Assembly: GCA_020536535.1 (NCBI GenBank)
Contig: JAHLWZ010000798.1
Location: 9,617 to 73,616 of the forward strand
Direction of reading: 5' to 3'
Source of the DNA: Pelomyxa schiedti
Taxonomy: Eukaryota > Evosea > Pelobiontida > Pelomyxidae
DNA: 64,000 nucleotides
The position numbers and the translations under genes were made by a program. Of this stretch, positions 35,465-48,429 are shown piece by piece; position 1 is the stretch's first letter, and each line of letters starts with the position of its first letter. A model generated the notes under the pieces. It saw only the letters and a list, made by a program, of their open reading frames with translations. It made no database searches and was not told the DNA's origin.

Positions 35465-35957
35465 ATGGAGAACGAAGAAGGACAGAAAGTCGATCTTTAC
35501 ATCCCACGAAAGTGGTGCGTTTTGCATTTCGCCCACGCCATGTTGCCATTTTTTTTTAAAACACTTTATTCGGAGTTTTTTGCGTTTTGTTCTGCGTTGT
35601 TTTTCTTTCACAAAATAACACATCACGTGCAGCTCCGTCACTCACAGAATCATAACCGCTAAAGATCACGGTTCGGTTCAAATCAATGTTCCCAAAGTAA
35701 ACAAAAAGGGAGTCATCGTCCCCGGTATGCCTCCTTCCCCTACTAGCCATTATTTTACAAGCCAATGGCAATAAAAACAACCAACAAACAAACCTCATGG
35801 CAAATCCACCAAACTGACAAACAAACAAGGCAAATACACCACCTTCGCCGTTTCCGGAGGAGTCAGAACAGGAGGAGCCTCTGACCACTCCATCAACGTC
35901 ATTTGCACCAAGAAAGGGTTCCTTAAACACGTGCTCCCCAAGAACATGGTTCTCTAA
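35465..35957 (+). CDS. RPS21: 40S ribosomal protein S21 (eS21)
   Basis: Three exons: 35465-35514, 35633-35724 and about 35830-35957. The protein begins MENEEGQKVDLYIPRKC and continues SVTHRIITAKDHGSVQINVP, then a short Lys-rich loop, KYTTFAVSGGVRTGGASDHS and INVICTKKGFL, stopping at 35955. This is the eS21 family (about 85-90 residues) of the small ribosomal subunit head. The first intron begins after codon 16, in a 5' position common in ribosomal protein genes. T-rich sequence follows the stop. Confidence 0.95.
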
Positions 35958-36142
35958 AAAGAGCCTTTTTTGCCTGTTCCACTAGCACCCAATCTTTTTT
36001 TCAAATACAAAGGACACCCGAGTTTGGTCCCACTTCCTCTTTTTTTTCTTTCTTCTCATCACTCGTAACATCGAGTTGAAAAGTATCTTATCGGAAATAA
36101 TCAAAATACAATATCTCTCAAAGATCTAGGGGTGTGGTGTGG
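35958..36142. other. Spacer between RPS21 and the SPRY gene
   Basis: About 185 bases, T-rich in the middle (36030-36055). No ORF or RNA gene signal. Confidence 0.6.
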
Positions 36143-37107
36143 ATGCGATCTACGAGTCCGGTCTTTCGTGCGGATCCCTCGCGGTGGTCGACTGCACAAT
36201 CTCCACCGCCTACAGTTTCTGGTTAGTGCCCTCTCACCGTTAAGATGTTGTTTACAATTTACATTTTGTGTGGATGATAACTCCTTTTGAAGACGAACCC
36301 CAAGGACTTGACAAAAACTGTTCTTTTGATTGTGATGTGACATCGCCAAATTCTGTTATATGTGGGCATGGCACGATTTTGTGCACAAAGGGCTACAGCG
36401 AAGTACTTTTTTCCTTACGTTGAGTATAGAATAGATTTTTATAGTTCGACCTTCTTATTAACTTATTTAATTGTTAACAGGGAAAGCACTACTGGGAATT
36501 TACAGCAAATCAATGTGGCTGGTATGCGTTCTGTGGTGTGGCAACTCGAGGTTTGATTCCTCAAACACAAACAAAAAGGCACATATGCCAATCACTGCTA
36601 CCCCATTTCGTTACAGTGACCCTTTACAAGACCCTGGAGACGATGCAGAGGTTGACATCCCGGAATTTGCTCCTCTCCGTGTGGTGAGCTGACAGCAACA
36701 ATCAAAAAAAAGGTACTTCGCGGCTACCCTCTGTCGGGTATGGAGGCAGGATACGCTATTTGTGGGTGGACTTCGCCAGGGACGTCCCCAGCTTTCCATG
36801 CGGGAATAGAGACTCAAACCAAGCTTCCTTTCTTTGTACCTGGTGACAGTGTTGGACTTCTTCTGGATTGTGATGAAGGGTCTCTGGTGTATTTCTTGAA
36901 CAGGAAGAAGATTGGTTTGTGCAACCACGATTCCTCCATACTAACAACCAAAGGTTCTGTTTTCGATGGAATGCTGCACAGTAGAACTCTGTACCCTGCT
37001 TTTGGTGGGGGTTCCCTTACAACTGGTACAAGAACACCCACCCTTCTTCTTCTTATTTTTGTAGAATTCACAAACATAACCTGGGATTTACCCCTCCCGT
37101 CCTCATG
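36143..37107 (+). CDS. SPRY-domain protein
   Basis: ATG 36143 gives an Arg/Ser/Pro-rich start (MRSTSPVFRADPSRW). An intron of about 80 nt (36214-36290) joins to DEPQGLDKNCSFDCDVTSPN, then VICGHGTILCTKG. Another intron leads to GKHYWEFTANQCGWYAFCGV, the SPRY core (KxYWEF-like). A later exon has AICGWTSPGTSPAFHAG, PGDSVGLLLDCDEGSLVYFL and NRKKIGLCNHD, then LYPAFGGGS. The order YWE, DVGL-like (DSVGLLLD), FxNxKxIG and LYPAF is the SPRY signature. It ends FTNITWDLPLPSS at about 37107; the last intron (37040-37065) may or may not be spliced. SPRY domains mediate protein contacts. No partner domain is visible. Confidence 0.75.
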
Positions 37108-37300
37108 AAGGTTGCCCTCCCAAATTCCAAGCAAACAAGCAATAAATTTTTGGTGTTGTAAAGACAATGAAGATGTATTTCGTGTTTTTACTGTAAACAC
37201 TATGGGTTGTGGAATAATACTTTCTCTGGGCTCCATACAGCAGAGCTGCCCCTTTTTCGTATCTTATCACCAGGGAACAACGCTAAAACACATTTTCAGG

Positions 37301-39996
37301 TTAGTAACTATTGTACAACGAGATGGAAGGAGTCACACCATGAATGTCACAGTTTTCTTCCATCTTAAAGATTTCATCTGGGTCACGTGCAGCTTGTCTG
37401 GTTAATGCTCTGGTGAGGGACTTACGTAGTGCCCATGGAGGGAGTGGCTTTGGGCACAAGTGGTCCAGGGGCCCCTTATCACTGTCACTATCGGAAGAAT
37501 TAAAGTCCTCACTGCTGTGTGTGGGGTCAGAGAGTTCTGCTGTTGCTTTGGGGGTGTAAATTCACCTGTATTCAGATTCTGGGGTGGGTGGAGCCGTTTT
37601 CACTTTCGGGGGTTCTGATTGTGGTCAACGTACTAGGAGGGAAAGAAAGGAAGTACACACGCTTTGCTTTTGGTGTGACCTGTTGTTTGGGTGCCACAGC
37701 TTTAGGTCTGGGTGTGGATGGGGGAGGCATTTGCAGTGCCGAGTCTTTTCTGGGAGACTATTTGTTGTGTTGGAAAAAATGTGACTTGTAAAAGGTAAAA
37801 ATTGTGGAAGATACTTCAGGAGGTTTTTGCGATACAGGTGCCAAGGCTGAAGCTGTTGGTATTACAGCTGTATTTTGAGTGCCAGATGGGGCTGCTGATA
37901 CTTGGGCAACTGGTTGCTGGTTTTCCACTGGGGGTGAAATTCCCTTTTGTAGTGCAGTGGCTGGAGTTCTTGATGTCTGTGGAATTTGCGAATGCACTGT
38001 GAGATTCTCTGTGACTGGAGGAGGTGAAACAACTTGGTGAGTAACAGGAGGAATGTCTTTTGAAGGCGCAGGTTTGATTGGTAGAAGTTCACTGAGACCT
38101 TGCACTTGGGATATTGGTGGTTGTGACCGCACTTTCTCGGCTGCGTTCTGCGGTGCACTTTCAGTAGGGTTTCGCTGCAAGGATGACAGCTGTATCTCAG
38201 GTTGGTTTTTATATTGTTGGACAAGTAGTGGTTGCTGTGGATGCAATTGTTTCTGCTGTTGCCTATGTTGTGGTGGGGGTAGCTGTTGCGGTTGTGCTTG
38301 CGGTTGTGGTTGTGTCTGAACTTGTACTTCTACTTGTTGGGGTTGCTGTTGTGATCGTGGTTGCTGTTGCGATTGCAGGTGCGGTAGCGGTTGTGACTGC
38401 TGCTGTTGCAACTGAGGTTGCAGCTGTGGTTGCGCCTGTGCTGGTAGTTTTGGTTGGGGTAGAACCTGCAGCTGTGCTGGTGGTTGGGATTGTGCCTGGG
38501 GTTGAAGCTGAGGCTGAGACTGAGACTGAGATTGAAGTTGTGGATGTGGTTGGGGTATTGCTTGCAATTGTTGAAATGGTAGGACAGCTTCGGTCTGCAA
38601 TGGTGGCGGCTGGAAATGTGGTTGCAATTGCATTTTCAATTGAACTTCAGGCTGTTTCGTGATTGAATTGGTGGGTGGAGACAACAATGGCCGTTGAAGT
38701 TGTTGTAGAGTGTTCGCCGGTTTTCCTTGGCAAATTGGTTCAATGAAAGAGCAATATCTTATACATAGATACCAGTTTTGCCACATATAGCAAGATGCTC
38801 TAAAAAATGTGGGTCATCTACTTCCTCAAACTGTGCACCACACAGGCCACACTGTGGAAAGGTTTTTGCACAACGAAAACTTTTTCTCCTTTGTGGTGGT
38901 GCAGGCTTGGGTGTAAGTATTAGTATGAAAAATAGTGAGTAACGGTGAAGGATTCACACCTCTACATCCAATTTTGTGGGCTGGAGAAATGTTATTGTAA
39001 GGTTTGCCATGAGATATATGAAAACTCACGTGTTTTGCGTCGTTTACACTGATTGCTGCCCTCTTTGGGGAGGGTGAAGCCACTTCTATTGCATTACCTG
39101 CCAGTCTCTTTCTTGGTGTCTTTGCCTCTGCATTGAGAACATGATCACTTCTAGGTGGGAAGATGCCACATTCCCTGATAAGAATGTTATAAGCTGGATG
39201 TAGGTCTGGAACACCAACCTTACAGCACTGTGCTTTAGGACCTGTGGGTGTACTTGAAGTCTTCGAAGAGAAGCAAATTCGCCCAAAGATGAATAATCTA
39301 TGTTGACTGGATTTATAGGGTACGTTTCCCAAGTCTCACATTCGTTTCTAAAAAGAAATACAAACAAAAAGTTAAAGTTAGGAAAAGTTTTTCAGAATAA
39401 TACACCAAAAAAAAAAAAAAAGAAAAAAGAACTCCGCAATGGAGAGAGCTAGAACAATATTGGCAGAGCACACACATTCCAAAGAAATTAGCCATCCTGA
39501 GAACATTTGGCAGGAATCCCTCCAGCCACTGCGTGTTCTGCTTATCCAGCACCCCCAGCCTCCCGTCGCACGACTCGGTCACAGCCCACAGCCTCTCCAC
39601 AGCCTCCCCCACCGCGTCCACCACAGGCACCGCCTCCTTGGCCCCCTCCGCCCCCGCCCCCTTCCCGCTCGCCCCACCAACGCCCCCCGCCGCCGCCGAG
39701 GGCGTGGCGCTGACCCGTGCTCTTATTGGTGTGGCTGGCTCGTCTTCCCCGTTGTTGTTCCTGCTGGCGGCGGCGGCGGCGGACTCGCGGACCTCGAGCT
39801 TGCGGGCAGACTTGCGCCGCGGCGTGGGGGTGGAGGTCGACGTGGGCTTGTGGTGCCGCGAGGGCGGGGAGCGCACCACGGCGGCGCCCCCACGCCTGGC
39901 CTCGGGCTTTCCGCGTATTGGTGTGGTGAGTTGCGGTTGCTGGAGTCGCCGGTTGCTCGCCAGGGCGGCTGCCGTGTTACCCTTTCTCGCGTCCAT
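37301..39996 (-). CDS. INCENP: INCENP-like protein with IN-box and Gln-rich core
   Basis: ATG 39996 begins a basic Arg/Lys/Pro-rich N-terminus (MDARKGNTAAALASNRRLQQ), followed by helical AVERLWAVTESCDGRLG and LDKQNTQWLEGFL. Middle exons read FASLRRLQVHPQVLKHSAVR and AEAKTPRKRLAGNAIEV. A 340-residue Gln/Pro/Leu-rich exon (38786-37758) follows. The C-terminus is the IN-box that binds and activates Aurora kinase: SSDSDSDKGPLDHLCPKPLP, PPWALRKSLTRALTRQAARD and DPDEIFKMEE, then a short tail to TAA 37301. The 'P-x-W-A', 'L-x-x-A-L-x-x-Q' and 'DPD-x-IF' pattern is diagnostic of INCENP/Sli15. Its role is as scaffold of the chromosomal passenger complex in mitosis. Confidence rests on the IN-box; the rest is low complexity. 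Confidence 0.75.
37860..38700 (-). repeat. Gln-rich coding tract
   Basis: CAA/CAG-rich units of 6 nt recur in the INCENP-like gene (QPQ, LQP, QQ motifs on the minus strand). The whole exon remains open. The opposite strand is therefore a Gly/Cys/Val-rich shadow ORF. Confidence 0.6.
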
Positions 39997-40272
39997 TCTG
40001 TTCTCCAGGAAAATAAAGAAATATTTTTGTTTTTTTTCCTTGGCTGCAAAGCAAATGAAACCCATAATCTCGAATTGACCAAATTACACAAAGGTGAAAA
40101 GAAGAGAAACCCGAAGAATTCTGGCGATACTGGTTCAGCTTTGGCCCAGCAGAACCCAATCCCCAACCCAAGCACGCCCGGCGACCTACGTTACGTACGT
40201 CCAAGGGTCTGCTGCGGTTTTTTGTTTTTGGTTGTGGTGAGTCTTTTAAGAAACTCCAGGTTTCTTTTGTTC

Positions 40273-42084
<1,812 letters not shown>

Positions 42085-42519
42085 CCTTTGACTAGTCACA
42101 CTTTCACTTCGATATTTCTACGAACTGGAAATACATTATCGAATCCACAGCCCTCTGAACAGTACTGAATGGGGTTGGTGTGCACACAGTAGACCGGAAC
42201 ACTCTTTCTAGCTGTCCTTAAACAAGCACTTGATTGACTACAGGAGAAACAAAAAAAAGTGTCCAAAAGAGTTGTTAGTTGCAACGATATGATATCGAAA
42301 CGCTTTCAGGCTGTAAACGTGCAGGCCTATCAGAATACAACGTAAGTGAAATATGTTTTTAAGGTGACGCAACCTGTAAACAATTGTTTTGTTGCTGGCA
42401 AGACCTCCCGGTTATTTTATTTCAAAGCAACTTGAAATGGCGGTTCCATAATTTGTGCAAATTAACAGAAAAGAGATTTTTTTTTTTGTAGTACGAGAGT
42501 GGGGCTGACCACACGAGGC
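42085..42519. other. Upstream region of GMD and downstream of U2
   Basis: No coding signal on either strand. Contains a T-run at 42479-42487. It separates the GMD start from the 3' end of the U2 gene; both are transcribed leftwards. Confidence 0.5.
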
Positions 42520-42713
42520 GGCAGTGCAGTGCCTGGGCAATCAGGAGGGCACCCAACTTGGCGGCGGAGCAAGCCCCACCACCAAACAGGCACCCCCAGC
42601 GACCCCACGAAAAATAAGTTTAATATCGATGCTACCCAATGGGCAGCTTTCAGATATTAAGCTGAAAAGAACAGATACTACACTTGATCTTAGCCAAAAG
42701 GCCGAGAAGGTAT
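42520..42713 (-). ncRNA. U2 spliceosomal snRNA
   Basis: The reverse complement begins ATACCTTCTCGGCCTTTTGG, then CTAAGATCAAGTGTAGTATC. This is the universally conserved U2 5' end: stem-loop I and the branch-point-recognition segment containing GTAGTA. Stem-loop II (CTTTTCAGC... GCTTAATATCTGAAAG) and an Sm-like U-rich site (ATTTTTCG) near 42614 follow. A 3' stem with GGGGCTTGCTCCGCC matches the start of the human stem III/IV region. The 5' end is set by the conserved start at 42713. The 3' end (about 42520) is estimated from the usual length (about 187-195 nt). Confidence 0.95.
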
Positions 42714-42827
42714 GAGTTCTTCGTCTTTCCTCTCACCGTTAATAAACCCCCCAATTTCTCGATGAATTGTGGGAACATTCACTCTTCTACTAACGGATCA
42801 GAATCTTTCACTTAGGCGAAAAGATTG

Positions 42828-45012
42828 ATGAACAACTTCCCCTCGGTGCCATCCGAAGACCCTCTGTACCCTGCCAACGACGAAGAGCCGAGATATCCCA
42901 GGCAACAACCTCGTATTGAGGCTCTGAGTGCTGCGTGTATTAATAATGGCCTCGAATCCCCGGATTGTTCTCTGGAGCTGCATCAGTCCCATACCGAGAA
43001 TGACAATGACACTCACACGCACACCCCCAACGAGCAGAATCACCATCACAACACGACCCATAATCGCGGGCACGGGCAGGCGTGGTGGCGAGTGGCGTGC
43101 TGGACGTCGTGGATGGTGCCGTGCTCGGCCATTTTCAACGGCGTCGAGGGCGTGGTGTTGCCGGCTGAGCTGAGGAGACTGAGGCCTCTGAGGTCATCAC
43201 TGTACATGGGTGGGTAGGGCGCCCCCTTTTCCCCTCTTTTTCTTCGCTTCTATAGTTCTATCTACCCTTGGGAAGTTCTCTGTTCTTGTTTTGATTGATT
43301 GAATAGAACTGCTATGTCACTAATTTCTTGGGTGTGGGCAAAGGTGTTATTTCTGGAATTGGATGTTTTGCCCAAATTGCAGGATTGGCTGCTGGATTCG
43401 CGAGTGATCGACATACGAGCAAATGGGGTATATTACCTCTCCTTCTTTCTTCTCTTTGTTTGACCAAAGTAAAAACAAAATAGGAAAACGAACACCTTAT
43501 GTGGGGTTAGCTTGTGCGTTAGTGGTAATAGGCTGCCTGGCTATGTACATTGCGCACTACCTCAACTCTGTTTTGTTAATTTCCTCTGGTTGGTGATATC
43601 ATTAAGTTTCCTTTTCTAAATGTGTGCAAAGGGTTTCTTCTTCAAGTCAGTGGGCTTTCCAGTACACGCATATACATATATAAACAACACTTAATCCAGT
43701 ATAGTAGGGGAAATCTCGGTGCATACCCTGGTTCCAGATTTACTTCCGACTTCACAGCACGGAATGAGTTCCGGATTACTAGGCACTCACTCCATAATTG
43801 GAACTGCAGTAGGTGACTACCTTTTAAGAAAACTGCCTACTCGACATTTCTTCTAAAAAAAAAAAGGTTATGTTGCTTTTATCACAGGGATAGGAGTGGC
43901 TTCTGTGAATTGGCTTTATATTGGCGGTGTTCTCATATTTACGGCTTTGACTGTACTTTGTGCACAAGAGAGAAAATATACATTACATGTTGTAGAAGTA
44001 ACCCATCTCCTTTTGAATTGCTTGGCTTATTTCCCCAGAAAGCTGCACATATAAAACCTACAACCAGCGCCTTGCATTTCTTTGTTGAAAGTGCAAAGAG
44101 TAGCTGGTGTGCCTTCTTTTTTATTGATAGCAATCGTAACATTAATAACAGGGCCCTTATAACGCAACACAAGAACTTTGCTTACTTACTTTGTATGCGG
44201 TTTTTTTTTTACTGCCATGTGGCTTTTCTGTCGTATTTGCAGTATTGGCTGGCAGATGTTATACATACCTCAGACCCTGAGAGTGTAAAAGAACATATGC
44301 CGTTTCATCTTTCATCAATAACCACTGGTAGGCAATGGGGAAAGTAGGCCTCATTTTGCTATGCGGTGCACTTGTAACCGCTCTTCCTGCGGGGAAATTG
44401 AGTGACTACACTGGTCGAAGACCACTTCTTGGTTTTTCCATTTTCACCATGATTTTTTGCCTGTTGGCTCTCATTTTCGTGAGTACTGAATTTTATGCAT
44501 ACGCAATAGGTTTTGCTGTTCAACTTTTGTCAAAAATGACTCCAAACAGCATTTATCTATGGCATTTCTAGTGGTATTTATTATACCCTGGAGGATGCTG
44601 TTGCTTTCGACTTTCTCCCCAACAAAGAAAACAGTGGAAAATTCATGGTTTTCCCTCCCTCTCTTGTTGTAAATGACCACCCTCCCAGAGTGAATTTGGT
44701 ATTTCCAGCATAGTAGGTGAACTTTCCGGACTTGTATTTAACGGTGCAATCCTCTACTTCTCTTTTTGTTATCAAACTCCCACAAACACCAGGTATCTTG
44801 TTGGATTTCTTCCCATCTGCTGTTGGGGAGTATTCCCTTCGTGGTTATCAAGTAACTTTACAACAAACCAACGCATGAAAACTTACCCCCAAACCCAGAC
44901 CCTCTTTGGCGCAGCCGGCCTATTTTTAGTTTTAACACTCGCGTTCATTTGTGCAATGAGAGAACGACCTTTAGACTCCTCTGCAACCACAACCACACCC
45001 TCTGAGGCCTAA
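42828..45012 (+). CDS. MFS transporter of the GPH/SLC45 sugar type
   Basis: ATG 42828 starts a hydrophilic His/Asn-rich cytoplasmic leader, then the first TM (WRVACWTSWMVPCSAIFNGV). Later exons carry GVISGIGCFAQIAGLAAGFA, the loop motif SDRHTSKWGKRTPY (the D-R-x-S-x-W-G-R/K-R-x-P signature of GPH/SLC45 carriers) and GLACALVVIGCLAMYIA. Others are KVGLILLCGALVTALPAGKL, then the second-half motif SDYTGRRPLLGFSIF, LVGFLPICCWGVFPSWLSS and a last TM (LFGAAGLFLVLTLAFICAM), ending at 45010. The two conserved D-x-x-G-R/K-R loops match the two halves of an MFS fold. The role is probably sugar (sucrose or maltose-like) import with a cation; the substrate is not told by sequence alone. Confidence 0.75.
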
Positions 45013-45061
45013 CAACAACAAAAAAAAATTTTTCTTTTTTTTGGCCTTTGGCGAAACAAAA

Positions 45062-46861
45062 ATGAGCACGAGCGATGTGACGCCGACGTGCACGAGCGGC
45101 ACCAAGTTGGGAGGCGGCGGCGGAGACGGCGCAGGGCCGACGTGCTTCTATTGTGGGCGCGGCGCTGAGTACGACGTGAACGGGGGCGGGACGTCGCGGC
45201 CGAGGTGCGGGCGGCACTGGCGGTACGTGTGCCGAGTCTGCGGCTCTGCTTACCACTTTGGCTACGTGGTGTTCTGCCCTCGGGCCACCGCGTTTGTGTG
45301 CGCCGGCTGCTGCCCGCAGAACAGGGAGATCCCGCCGTCGTCGCTGCCGCCTTCGACGCCGCCAGCGCCTCCCAAAGCAACTGACACTGTGACGTCGGAT
45401 GCAGCGGAACCTGCAACTGCAACCGCAACCGCAACTGCAACTGCAACTGCAACCGCAACTGCAAATGCAAATACGGCGGCCATGGAAGCCATTAGACCTG
45501 CACCTTTGACTAGGAATAGGATGGAGGGACAGTGCCCGTTGTGCGGAGAGTGGCATTGCAGGCTCGACGTTGCTGAACTGATGGGACTTCACCCTTACCA
45601 GCTGAACCCTGAATGGGAGAGTATGTAAAAAAGCACTAACATTTTTTTTTTTTTTTTTTTACTTTTTTGAAGGAGACCGATTTGGGTTAAGCACTGAAAG
45701 GGCACTCCCAGCTCTGCAGGTTAAAGTACCTCCCCGACTTGATGTTGTCTCTGATAAAGGTATATCACGTTGGAAAAACAACCACTAATTCCTGACAGAC
45801 GTGTCTCAAAATTGGACTCAAAAAGCTCCCACTTGGCTTGAAGGCTACGACGAATTTGGAGATTGGAACAGGAAGCATTGCATGTAAAGATACCACCAAT
45901 TGTGGCACTCTTAACGTGGTTGCAAATTAGGGATCCAGTTTTGTTTAGGCTACTTGGTCCGTATGCCGGATTAACAGTTCTCGATCTCGGGTGTGGTGGA
46001 GGTGGTTCGTAACGTTCCATATCCCTCCTAATGTTAACACAGGTACGCCTTACTTATGCAGGAGTGGTTAATGTAATAGTCCTTTATAGGGTACCTGTGC
46101 CGATTGTTAGCTAAAGGAGGTGCTGCTACAGTTGTTGGCGTGGATAACTGTGATGGGTTCCTCCAATCCGCGTTGGCTGCTGAAAAATCATCCCCAATGG
46201 GGATTGTGTACCACAACTCATCTATAAGCTCCATGCCATTTTTAAAGGTTTGTCTTCAATACTATCTCTTTAACAACCCAAAGGATGAGACGTTCGACGC
46301 CGTAGTGAGCAACTATGTCCTTATGGATTGCATGAATTACGTTGAAGCGGTAAATGAGACCTGGCGAGTATGTATTCCTCCATATTTCCTGGTATTAAAG
46401 TAAATGGTACAGGTATTGAAAAGGAATGGCATTGCCGTAATAGTTATTTCACATCCATGTTTCAATACGATACCTATGCATGGGTACATACCATTTAATC
46501 CTTTTTCCTCCTTAAAAGGACCCAAAGGTGGCTGTCTATTCCTTCCGATAGTATGTACAAGGAAGACAGAGCCGGATTTCTTGTGGATGGTTACTTTGTG
46601 ACTGGATGCTTTATGGAAAAATGGGGTCGCTTTAAAGAACCGTTTTACAACTTCCACAGAACCCTTTCCGATTACTTCTCTACTTTCAGGTTTTCGTCAC
46701 AATGCTCTCTCAGCTAATGCCGAACTGAATAAAATAACAGGCGAGCGGGATTTGATGTGGTAGAAATTGAGGAACCCAGGTGCGTGAATGGCTCTGAGGC
46801 GTCCGTGAAAAATGCACTACGAATTCCTTGGGGTTTGACATTTAAACTGAGGAAACCATAA
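45062..46861 (+). CDS. SAM methyltransferase with zinc-ribbon N-terminus
   Basis: ATG 45062. The N-terminal part has paired Cys motifs: CFYCGRG at about 45145, CGRHWRYVCRVC at about 45205, FCPRATAFVCAGCCP at about 45275, and, after a Pro/Thr/Ala repeat, GQCPLCGEWHCRLD at about 45530. Further exons lead to PPIVALLTWLQIRDPVLFRL, then motif I VLDLGCGGGG at about 45983 joined to YGYLCRLLAKGG. GVDNCDGFLQSALAAE, VYHNSSISSMPF, DETFDAVVSNYVLMDCMNY and LKRNGIAVIVISHPCFNTIP follow. It ends with NALRIPWGLTFKLRKP at 46859. The pattern matches class I methyltransferases (motifs I, II, IV, post-IV). The substrate is unknown; the zinc ribbons suggest binding of a protein or nucleic acid. Confidence 0.8.
45412..45478 (+). 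repeat. Hexanucleotide coding repeat (Thr-Ala)
   Basis: GCAACT/GCAACC units recur about ten times and encode an Ala-Thr run inside the methyltransferase linker. Copies differ at the last base of each Thr codon. Confidence 0.75.
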
Positions 46862-46978
46862 AACAGTAAGAAATGGTTTTTCTTTGTTCATTTTATCAAC
46901 ATAAACAAAGTGTGGCTTTAAAACAGCTGGGTGGTGTCTTAGTGTCACAATGGTGTCTTTGTTTCTTTCCTTCCTCTC

Positions 46979-48174
46979 TTATACAAGGCATCCCCCTTTG
47001 GAAGTTTTCTTTGTTTTTCCTTTGCCCTTCCCTTTCCCTTTTGATTTACTCTTCCCGCCTTCCTCACCATCAAGGGAGAATACAGGATCCTTGGTTTTTT
47101 TGTGTCCTTTGTCTTTCTCAAAGTCCATAAGTCTAGGTAGAATCGGTGTTAACAAAAAAAAAATGTGTAAGATTGGAGACTGTACCCTGACAGAACTGAC
47201 TCTCCCAGTGCGTTGAATACTTCTTTTACATTGGTTCCAACCTTGGAGGAACACCGGAAAGCACTCATAGAATGGGCTTTCGCGAATTCCTTGGCACATA
47301 TTAAGGGGAAAAAAAGGGGGGGGAAGCAAAAGGTACTTGTTCCATTTCCTCAGAAACTTGAGGAGACCCCAAGTCATCCTTACAACCAACAAGTACAAGC
47401 TTTACAGATTCAGCCCCAGCATACCGGTCGACCTGCTGCAGCCATTCTTTTAGGGATAAAAAGGATTCCAAATCTGAAAATTGTCATTAAAATATTGTCC
47501 AACGAGTAAGAGCAATAACTTGTAACATCGTAGCACAATAATACACCCTGGGCATTTCTGTAGTAAGATGCCGTCACTGTACGAAATCTAGGGATGAGGG
47601 TGAACACTCTTACGCCTTAACAAAGGAAACCTCACCTCTCTTGACCATTTGTATCCCACTATATACCAGAAACACTGTGAGAAAAGAAAACAGAGGAAAA
47701 AGGAACATACAACTGTCAAGAAGTTAGTGTGGGTAAGTTGGATGCAGAAAGGGGAAAAAAAAAAGAGAGAGATTAAAAGTAATTGCATACCAAACAGTGC
47801 CACTCTCTTTCCTTCAATTTGTACATTTTTCTTACGCTTTCACAGATGTCAGCCTTTAGTTGTTTCAGGAAAGAAAAAAGGTAACATACAAAATCGTAGC
47901 CAGCAGGGGAAGCTGGTTTGTCACTAAATGTATCATCCTAAAGAAAGCCAAAACAATGAGCTTGTGCAATCACCAAAGCATTCGTTTCGAATGTTCAAAA
48001 AGAAAAAAAACACAAATACTAACACGTCAACAGTAAGCTCAAGAAAGAGAGTACATTTCCCAGACCACACTAGTAGTAAAAGCGTACCACAAATCTAAGC
48101 ATCAAACTCGTCTTGCCTACGGCTGCATCACCCGTCAACAACAACTTGAGCTGATAGTCGTAGTCTGTTGCCAT
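46979..48174 (-). CDS. Rab-like small GTPase with DTNGQE motif
   Basis: ATG 48174 gives MATDYDYQLKLLLTGDAAVG, KTSLMLRFV: the P-loop GDAAVGKT. Then DDTFSDKPAS, VQIEGKRVALFG, and across an intron WDTNGQERFRTVTASYYRNA, followed by QGVLLCYDVT. Next come SFLSLKEWLQQVDRYAG and LVLVGCKDDLG (G4, with Cys-Lys-Asp in place of N-K-x-D), EFAKAHSMSAFRCSSKV (G5-like SSK) and VFNALGESV. The C-terminus is Lys/Gly-rich and ends GGCLV with stop at 46979. The Ala of the standard DTAGQE is Asn, and the G4 Asn is Cys. It belongs to the Rab branch by WDTxGQERFRT. The unusual residues may alter GTP handling. Confidence 0.85.
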
Positions 48175-48344
48175 CTAAGATCCCGGCTCACACCCGCTAC
48201 ACAAACTGCAACAGTAAAATAAACCAAAAAGAAAAACGTTTTTCTGTTTTGTTTTTGCTGTTGATTAAGTTCCGGTTTTCGAAGTTCATAGAATGTGGGT
48301 TATTTTTCCTCATTTGTGGCACGTGGAATTCCCCAATGCAGAAG

Positions 48345-48348
48345 AAAA
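48345..48348 (-). terminator. Pol III T4 terminator of the tRNA
   Basis: Four T on the minus strand (AAAA on the plus strand) six bases past the tRNA 3' end, followed by CTTC. Consistent with a minimal Pol III terminator. Confidence 0.6.
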
Positions 48349-48354
48349 GTGGTA

Positions 48355-48426
48355 TGGCCCCGCTCAGAATCGAACTGAGATCAGGAGAGCCAGAATCTCC
48401 CATACTAACCATTATACTACAGAGCC
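48355..48426 (-). tRNA. tRNA-Gln, anticodon CTG
   Basis: The minus-strand sequence starts GGCTCTGTAGTATAATGGTT. The acceptor stem GGCTCTG pairs with CGGGGCC (two G-T wobbles), discriminator A, no encoded CCA. The anticodon stem GGAGA/TCTCC encloses loop TTCTGGC; anticodon CTG reads CAG (Gln). The T arm CTCAG-TTCGATT-CTGAG carries a good B box (GTTCGATTC). No intron. 72 nt, size normal. Confidence 0.93.
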
Positions 48427-48429
48427 TTA

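Noticed and set aside
38183..38662. 159-residue Val/Ala-rich plus-strand ORF resembling a membrane protein
   Set aside because: It is the antisense of the CAA-rich Gln tract of the INCENP-like gene; hydrophobicity is a by-product of codon complement.
42524..42715. 63-residue plus ORF over the U2 gene
   Set aside because: Antisense of the snRNA; conserved U2 sequence explains it fully.
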